Shown here piece after piece: positions 58,776-64,000 of a DNA stretch of 64,000 nucleotides. A program made the translations under genes and the position numbers. The stretch's first letter is position 1; each line of letters begins with the position of its first letter. The stretch comes from Scleromatobacter sp038243995 (GTDB lineage Bacteria > Pseudomonadota > Gammaproteobacteria > Burkholderiales > Burkholderiaceae_C). A model generated the notes under the pieces. That model was not told the DNA's origin. It worked only from the letters and a program-made list of their open reading frames with translations, and did not search any database. Location of the stretch: positions 26,625-90,624 of the forward strand of contig JBBRTV010000025.1 of assembly GCA_038243995.1 (NCBI GenBank), in the 5' to 3' direction.

Positions 58776-60868
58776 GCTCCCGCCACCTGCACCAGGCAGT
58801 CGTAGAACGACGGCGCCCGGCCGATGTCCGTGAGGCGCTGGTGGGTCAGCTCGTTGACGTTCGTCCCGTCGGGGCCGAACTTGCGCCACCACACCCCCAA
58901 CCCGTTGACGACGCCCGGACGGGCACGGTCGCTGACGCGCGCGACGCAGCGGTACTCGCCGCGATCGTTGAAAACGCGCACCACGTCGCCGGTGGCGATG
59001 CCGCGCGCGGCCGCGTCGGCAGCGTCGATCTCGAGGAAGGGTTCCTGCTCGATGTCGCGCAGGCTCTTCACGTTGACGAAGGTGGAGTTGAGGAAGTTGC
59101 GCGCCGGCGGCGAGATCATCGCCAGCGGATAGCGGCGCGCCAGCTCGGGCGCGCTGCGCACGCTCTCGTAGGGCGCCAGGTAGTCGGGCAGGCCGAGTCC
59201 AGCGACATCGATCTGCACCCGGCCGTTGGGCGTCGGGAAGCCGCCGTGGGCGAACGGCGCGTCGGGCAACGGCAGCTTCGCCCAGCCGACGCGGCGCAAT
59301 TCCGCGAACGGCACCGGGCCGTTCAAGGCCTGCTGCGCGAGGGTGAGGTCGTCATCGGCGAAACACGCATCTTCGAACCCCATGCGGGCCGCGAGCGCGC
59401 GAAAGATCGCGGCGTTCGATCGCGCCTGCCCGCGCGGCGCCAGGGCGGGCTCGTTGACCAGCACGTAGGTATGGCCGTAGCTCGTGTGGACGTCCCAGTG
59501 CTCGAGCTGCGTCGTCGCGGGCAGCACGTAGTCGGCATGGTCGGCGGTGTCGGTCAGGAAATGTTCGAGCACGACGGTGAACAGGTCGTCGCGACGGAAG
59601 CCGGCGGTCACCTGCCTCGACTGCGGTGCGACGGCGACCGGGTTGCTGTTGTAGACGACCAAGGCCTCTATCTTCGGGCCGAAAGGCTTGCCGTCGGCCA
59701 GGGGTTCGCCGGTCTCGCGCAGCAGATCGTCGCCGATCGTGCTCATATTGATCATGCGCGGATCCCGCTCGCCCAGCAGGTCGGGCCGCTGGAGCAGCGG
59801 TTCGTTCCTGACCGGCTTGAACCAGCCCGACGCCGACAGCAGCAGGCCGCCCGCACGGTGGCGCCACGCCCCGACGAGGCAGGGCAGCAGCGCGATCAGG
59901 CGCACCGCGTTGCCTCCACCGCGCACGCGCTGCATGCCGTAGTTGAGGCGGATCGCGGCGGGCTTCGTCGTGCCGTAGAGGTGCGCGAATTCGCGGATCT
60001 GTTGCGCCGCCAGGCCGCATTCCGGCGCGGCGCGCTCGGGCGTCCAATGCAGGGCGCGTTCGCGCAGGCCGGCCCAACCGTCGACGTGGCGCTCGATGTA
60101 GTCGTGGTCCAGCCAGTCGTTGACGATCAGCTCGTGCATCACCGCCAGCGCCAGCGCGCCGTCGCTGCCCGGCGTCAGCGCCAGGTGGTGATGGCACTTT
60201 TCGGCGGTTTCCGTACGGCGCGGATCGATCGCGACCAGCGTGGCCCCGGCGCGCTTCGCGGCGAGTGCCAGCGGCCAGAAATGCAGGTTGGACGCGATGG
60301 AGTTGCTGCCCCAGATGACGATCAGGCGGCTCTCGGCGTAGTTCGCGACGTGCATGCCGACCTTGGCACCGTAGGTGGCCGCCAGCGCATCGCCGCCGGC
60401 GGACGCACAGATCGTGCGGTCGAGCCGCGACGCGCCGATCCGGTTGAAGAAGCGCGACGCCATGCTCTCGCCCTGCACCAGCCCCATCGTGCCGGCATAG
60501 CTGTAAGGCACGATCGCCTCGGGCGCGCGCGCCGCGATCTCGCCCAGGCGGCGGGCGATCTCGCCCAGCGCCTCGTCCCAGGACACCTCGACGAACTCGC
60601 CCTTGCCCTTGGCTCCGACCCGCTTCAGTGGCCGCAGCACGCGCTCGGCGTGTTCCGTGCGTTCGGCGTAGCGCGACACCTTGGTGCACAGCGCGCCGTT
60701 GGTCGGCGGATGGTCGGCGTCGCCCTGGATGCGGATGACGCGGTCGTTCTCGACGGTGACGCGCATCGCGCAGGTGTCCGGGCAATCGTGCGGACAGGCG
60801 GCGTGGACAGTGCGCAGGGCGCCGGAATCGGTGCGCGGCGCTGCGGGATTCGAGAGGATCGCGGTCAT
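58772..60868 (-). CDS. Molybdopterin oxidoreductase family protein
   Basis: 698 residues from ATG 60868 (TTG two codons upstream is in frame). The N-terminal 4Fe-4S motif is Cys-x3-Cys-x3-Cys in ACPHDCPDTCAMRV with a fourth Cys in NGALCTKVSRY. DMSO-reductase-family blocks follow: YSYAGTMGLVQGESMASRFF, IVIWGSNSIASNLHFWPLA and a C-terminal MopB domain with NSTFVNVKSLRDIEQEPFLE. No Tat-type twin-Arg signal is seen, so it is likely cytoplasmic. Substrate unknown: resembles formate-dehydrogenase-like or BisC-type proteins. Coupled to the downstream peptidase-like gene. Confidence 0.92.
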   Translation of the reverse strand: MTAILSNPAAPRTDSGALRTVHAACPHDCPDTCAMRVTVENDRVIRIQGDADHPPTNGALCTKVSRYAERTEHAERVLRPLKRVGAKGKGEFVEVSWDEALGEIARRLGEIAARAPEAIVPYSYAGTMGLVQGESMASRFFNRIGASRLDRTICASAGGDALAATYGAKVGMHVANYAESRLIVIWGSNSIASNLHFWPLALAAKRAGATLVAIDPRRTETAEKCHHHLALTPGSDGALALAVMHELIVNDWLDHDYIERHVDGWAGLRERALHWTPERAAPECGLAAQQIREFAHLYGTTKPAAIRLNYGMQRVRGGGNAVRLIALLPCLVGAWRHRAGGLLLSASGWFKPVRNEPLLQRPDLLGERDPRMINMSTIGDDLLRETGEPLADGKPFGPKIEALVVYNSNPVAVAPQSRQVTAGFRRDDLFTVVLEHFLTDTADHADYVLPATTQLEHWDVHTSYGHTYVLVNEPALAPRGQARSNAAIFRALAARMGFEDACFADDDLTLAQQALNGPVPFAELRRVGWAKLPLPDAPFAHGGFPTPNGRVQIDVAGLGLPDYLAPYESVRSAPELARRYPLAMISPPARNFLNSTFVNVKSLRDIEQEPFLEIDAADAAARGIATGDVVRVFNDRGEYRCVARVSDRARPGVVNGLGVWWRKFGPDGTNVNELTHQRLTDIGRAPSFYDCLVQVAGA

Positions 60869-60995
60869 CTTCAAATGATGTCACATCGGACCGTGCGCAC
60901 GGGGCCAAGGGGCGTCGCGCCAGGACTCCGCATCCCGGCCCGTCGAGGCTTAAGATGCTTAGCCACGACCGCCCCGAGACGCCGGAGTCCCCGAG

Positions 60996-62240
60996 ATGAA
61001 CGTCATTGAATCCCTGCTGGCCGACGCGGCCACGATCACGGCGCTGCGACGAGAGATCCACGCCCACCCCGAATTGTGCTTCCAGGAACAACGCACCAGC
61101 GACCTCGTGGCCGCCAGGTTGACGGAATGGGGCATCCCGATCCGGCGCGGCCTGGGCAAGACCAGCGTCGTCGGCATCGTCGAAGGACGCCGGGGCACGC
61201 GCGGCGGCGCGATCGGCCTGCGCGCCGACATGGACGCCCTGCCCATGGCCGAGTCCAACACCTTCGAGCACGCCAGCCGCAACCCGGGCCGCATGCATGC
61301 CTGCGGCCACGACGGCCACACGGCGATGCTGCTCGCCGCGGCGCAGCACCTGGCCCGGCACCGCGACTTCGACGGCACCGTCTATCTGCTGTTCCAGCCG
61401 GCCGAGGAAGGCGGCGGCGGCGCGCGCGAGATGATCAAGGACGGGCTGTTCGCCGAGTTCCCGATGGATGCCGTGTTCGGGATGCACAACTGGCCGGGCA
61501 TCCCGGTGGGGCAGATGGCCGTGTGCGCAGGCCCTTGCATGGCGTCGAGCAACGAGTTCCGCATCGTCATCAACGGGCGCGGCGCCCACGCGGCGTTGCC
61601 GCACCTGGGCATCGACCCGGTACCGGTCGCCTGCCAGATGGTGCAGGCCTTCCAGACCATCGTCACGCGCAACAAGCGCCCGACCGACACCGCGGTGATC
61701 TCCGTGACGATGATCCACACCGGCGAAGCGACCAACGTCGTGCCCGATCACTGCGTCATCGAAGGCACGGTGCGCACGTTCACGCTGCCGGTGCTCGACC
61801 TGATCGAGCAACGCATGCGCGACGTCGCCCGGCACACCGCGGCCGCGTTCGGAGCGACCTGCGACTTCGAGTTCCGCCGCAACTACCCGCCCACGGTCAA
61901 CCATGAGGGCGAAGCCGAGTTCGTCGCCGAAGTCATGCGCGAGACGGTGGGCGCCGAGAATGCGCTCGTGTTCGAACCGTCGATGACCGCGGAGGACTTC
62001 AGCTACTTCCTGCTGGCGCGGCCGGGCGCGTATTTCGTGATCGGCAACGGCGACGGACGACACCGCCTGGCATACAGCGACGGCCCCGAGGAAGGCGCCG
62101 CGGACGCCGCCGCCGAGACGCACAACCTGGGGCCCTGCACGCTGCACAATCCCCACTACGACTTCAATGACGACCTGATCCCGCTCGGCGGCACGCTGTG
62201 GATCCGCCTCGTCGAGAAGTGGTTCTCGACGCGGCGCTGA
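60996..62240 (+). CDS. M20 family amidohydrolase
   Basis: 414 residues, hippurate hydrolase / N-acyl-amino-acid amidohydrolase type. It begins LRREIHAHPELCFQEQRTSD. Metal-ligand motifs are GRMHACGHDGHTAMLLAAA and LFQPAEEGGGGAREM; a dimerisation insert has GRGAHAALPHLGIDPV, and FEPSMTAEDFSYFLLARPGA is the terminal block. It hydrolyses amide bonds of N-acylated amino acids or similar. It is divergent from the molybdopterin gene (127 bp) and followed by the DUF2817 gene 66 bp later. Confidence 0.95.
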   Translation: MNVIESLLADAATITALRREIHAHPELCFQEQRTSDLVAARLTEWGIPIRRGLGKTSVVGIVEGRRGTRGGAIGLRADMDALPMAESNTFEHASRNPGRMHACGHDGHTAMLLAAAQHLARHRDFDGTVYLLFQPAEEGGGGAREMIKDGLFAEFPMDAVFGMHNWPGIPVGQMAVCAGPCMASSNEFRIVINGRGAHAALPHLGIDPVPVACQMVQAFQTIVTRNKRPTDTAVISVTMIHTGEATNVVPDHCVIEGTVRTFTLPVLDLIEQRMRDVARHTAAAFGATCDFEFRRNYPPTVNHEGEAEFVAEVMRETVGAENALVFEPSMTAEDFSYFLLARPGAYFVIGNGDGRHRLAYSDGPEEGAADAAAETHNLGPCTLHNPHYDFNDDLIPLGGTLWIRLVEKWFSTRR

Positions 62241-62306
62241 CCCGCCGGCCCGCGACGGCGACGGCGCGCGGCAACCCGATCCGATGCCTGTACCAGGAGC
62301 CATGCG

Positions 62307-63389
62307 ATGAGCAACACCGTCGACCCGTTTTCCGGCTCCTACGCCGACGCACGCGAGAAATTCCTCGCCGCGGCCGCGGGGTTGCCGATCGAGTCGCATC
62401 CCGAGCCGCTGCGCGGCAGGGAACTCGAGCCGCTCGCGATGGATGTCGCGCGGCTGGGCGCGGACGACGCCGCTGCGCTGCTCGTCATCTCGAGCGGCTG
62501 CCACGGCGTCGAGGGCTTCTGCGGCTCGGGCGTGCAGATCGCCCTGCTGCGCGACCCCGCGTTCCGCGCCCAGGCGCGCGACGCGGGCGTCGCGATACTG
62601 TTCGTGCATGCGCTCGATCCATGGGGCTTCTCCTTCGGCCGGCGCGTCACGCACGAAGGCGTCGACCTGAACCGCAACTTCGTCGACTTCCGCCATCCCC
62701 TGCCGCGCAACGCGGGCTACGACCAGCTCGCAGAGCTGCTGCTCCCGCCCGCATGGCCCCCCACCGACGCGAACGAACACGCCTTGATGCGCTACGCCGA
62801 CTCGCACGGCATGGCGGCGCTGCAACAGGCGGTGTCCGGCGGCCAGTACCACCATCCCGACGGTCTCTTCTACGGCGGCAGCGCGCCGACCTGGAGCAAC
62901 ACGACGCTGCGCATGGTCCTGCGCCAGCACGGTTCGCGCTGCAGCAGGCTAGGCTGGATCGACCTCCACAGCGGACTCGGCGACGACGGCGTCGGCGAAC
63001 GCATCTTCGCCTGCCGCGACGATGCGTCCGCCCTGCATCGCGCCAAGGCGTGGTGGGGGCCGGACGTCACGTCGACCGAAGACGGCACGTCGACGTCCTC
63101 CAGCCTGCAGGGCAACCTGTGGCACGCCGCATACGACGAGTGCGGGCAGGCGACCTACACGGGCATCACGCTGGAATTCGGCACTCGCCCGCTCCCGGTG
63201 GTGACGCAGGCGCTGCGCTTCGACCACTGGGTCGCCCGCCGGCGCGACCCGCACGACGCGTATCTGGAACCCGCCCGCCGCCAGATGCGCGAGGCGTTCT
63301 TCACCGACACGCCGCGGTGGAAGCAGGCCGTGCTCGCGCAAGGACGCGAGGCGGCGGCGAATGCGATCGCGGGGCTCGCCCGCCGCTGA
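62307..63389 (+). CDS. DUF2817 family metallopeptidase-like protein
   Basis: 360 residues. Zinc-carboxypeptidase-like motifs are SSGCHGVEGFCGSGVQ (His and Glu ligands), EGVDLNRNFVDFRHP, LGWIDLHSGLGDDG with a third His ligand, and GITLEFGTRPLPVVTQAL with a possible catalytic Glu. This is the DUF2817 branch of M14-like enzymes; substrates are not known. ATG 62307 follows GGAG. It probably forms an operon with the M20 amidohydrolase, both acting on peptides or amides. Confidence 0.9.
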   Translation: MSNTVDPFSGSYADAREKFLAAAAGLPIESHPEPLRGRELEPLAMDVARLGADDAAALLVISSGCHGVEGFCGSGVQIALLRDPAFRAQARDAGVAILFVHALDPWGFSFGRRVTHEGVDLNRNFVDFRHPLPRNAGYDQLAELLLPPAWPPTDANEHALMRYADSHGMAALQQAVSGGQYHHPDGLFYGGSAPTWSNTTLRMVLRQHGSRCSRLGWIDLHSGLGDDGVGERIFACRDDASALHRAKAWWGPDVTSTEDGTSTSSSLQGNLWHAAYDECGQATYTGITLEFGTRPLPVVTQALRFDHWVARRRDPHDAYLEPARRQMREAFFTDTPRWKQAVLAQGREAAANAIAGLARR

Positions 63390-63436
63390 ATCCGGCGCGC
63401 CGCTCGCGCGGCCTGTCCCGAATCGTCCGCATCCGG

Positions 63437-63455
63437 TCGCAAACCGGCACTGCGA
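63437..63455. promoter_or_regulatory. Inverted repeat upstream of isochorismatase-like gene
   Basis: TCGCA-N9-TGCGA, 5-bp arms, ending 50 bp before the ATG at 63506. Tentative operator; no adjacent regulator gene is visible. A related stretch (GGTCGCAAACTGGCGCTG) occurs inside the coding region near 63566, which may be coincidence. Confidence 0.3.
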
Positions 63456-63505
63456 GAATGCGTGCGAAGCGGCAAGATGACTCATCTTTCCACCGGAGAA
63501 CTTCG

Positions 63506-64000
63506 ATGCGCACCGCCCTTCTATTGATCGATGTCCAGGAATCGTTCCGCCAGCGTCCATATTGGTCGCAAACTGGCGCTGACGTTTTTCTGGCGCACAC
63601 CAACGCGCTGCTGGACGGCGCCCGGGCGCGCGGCATTCCCATCGTGCGCGTGTTCCACACCGACGGCCCCGACAACGCCGACAACCCGTTTGCGCCGGCG
63701 AGCGGCTTCGTCCGCCCGCTGGAAGGCCTTGCCGCATTCGACGCGGCGCTGACCTTCGAGAAGCACAGGCACAGCGCGCTGGTCGGCACGCCGCTGGGCG
63801 TCTGGCTGACGAGCAACGACATCCGCCGCGTGATCATCGCGGGCATCCGCACGGAACAGTGCTGCGAGACCACCGCCCGCCACGCCAGCGACGAAGGCTG
63901 GGAGGTCGACTACGTCGGCGACGCGACGCTGACGTTCGACATGCGGACGCCGGCCGGCCGCACCCTCACGGCAGCCGAGATCCGCGAGCGCACCGAAACC
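63506..64000 (+). CDS. Isochorismatase-family cysteine hydrolase, 3' truncated by window end
   Basis: 165 codons are visible; the frame is open at the window end. ATG 63506 follows GGAGA. Catalytic residues of the family are present: Asp9 in LLLIDVQESF, Lys in LTFEKHRHSAL, and the nucleophile Cys in IAGIRTEQCCETTARHASDE. GWEVDYVGDATLTFDM is typical of the latter half. It hydrolyses a small amide or ester (isochorismate, nicotinamide or similar); the substrate is not known. Probably only the last 20-40 residues are missing. Confidence 0.92.
   Translation, partial: MRTALLLIDVQESFRQRPYWSQTGADVFLAHTNALLDGARARGIPIVRVFHTDGPDNADNPFAPASGFVRPLEGLAAFDAALTFEKHRHSALVGTPLGVWLTSNDIRRVIIAGIRTEQCCETTARHASDEGWEVDYVGDATLTFDMRTPAGRTLTAAEIRERTET

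Noticed and set aside
59352..62930. A very long minus-strand frame over the molybdopterin and M20 genes
   Set aside because: It runs out of frame through the real molybdopterin gene and antisense to the M20 and DUF2817 genes; composition is shadow-like.
1..64000. CRISPR arrays, IS elements, phage genes, rRNA, riboswitches
   Set aside because: No regularly spaced direct repeats, transposase, integrase or known aptamer pattern was seen by reading; weak riboswitches could be missed by eye.

Overview
This 64 kb window is high-GC, gene-dense DNA. Its gene order points to the bacterial chromosome of a betaproteobacterium in the order Burkholderiales. The main clues are the colinear run mutM / TPR / lolB / ispE / tRNA-Gln / prs / rplY / pth, the run ABC transporter / bolA / murA / hisG-D-C-B-H-A-F, a short-form hisG, and ArgP-, H-NS- and PHA-granule-type proteins. 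No phage, transposase, CRISPR array, rRNA or replication origin was seen. Both window ends cut genes: a DUF2339 gene on the left and an isochorismatase-family gene on the right.

Layout. 1-6.4 kb: envelope proteins (DUF2339, DUF3999, DoxX-like), then a beta-propeller sensor histidine kinase coupled to a NarL-type response regulator. 6.4-8.7 kb: a small orphan gene, a LysR regulator, a truncated doxX remnant and a glutathione S-transferase. 8.9-14.9 kb: a LysR regulator divergent from a compact dabB-dabA-cysD cluster. DabAB is the energy-coupled inorganic-carbon uptake system; the overlapping full-length cysD without cysN is the strangest association in the window. 15-19 kb: DUF3422, a tRNA with anticodon CAT, a PCC/DUF296 protein, a HipA-like kinase/DUF3037 pair and an H-NS-like protein. 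19-24 kb: hrcA, nadK, recN, rapZ. 24-28.6 kb: mutM, a dynamin-like GTPase and mutY, all on the minus strand. 28.7-34.2 kb: conserved core genes from the TPR protein to rplY, ending at a strong terminator. 34.3-40 kb: an accessory block (LysR/azoR/NADP-oxidoreductase, alanine dehydrogenase/ArgP, a GNAT-NTF2 fusion) that separates rplY from pth. 40-43.3 kb: pth, a conserved hypothetical, ferredoxin, coaD, rsmD.

43.3-53.8 kb: the histidine operon on the minus strand. It is interrupted between hisD and hisC by a ribbon-helix-helix/PIN toxin-antitoxin pair that is translationally coupled to hisC; hisI, hisE and hisZ are absent from the window. Upstream lie murA, bolA and a YadGH-type ABC transporter. 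53.9-57.6 kb: a TetR regulator, a TPR-like protein, and a lipid-storage group (wax ester synthase/DGAT, acyl-CoA-binding protein, PHA-granule family protein). 57.6-64 kb: a zinc-peptidase-like lipoprotein coupled to a molybdopterin oxidoreductase, an M20 amidohydrolase, a DUF2817 peptidase and an isochorismatase-family hydrolase.

Most calls rest on reading motifs by eye. Start codons were chosen from Shine-Dalgarno spacing, overlap with neighbours and family start position; uncertain ones are flagged.
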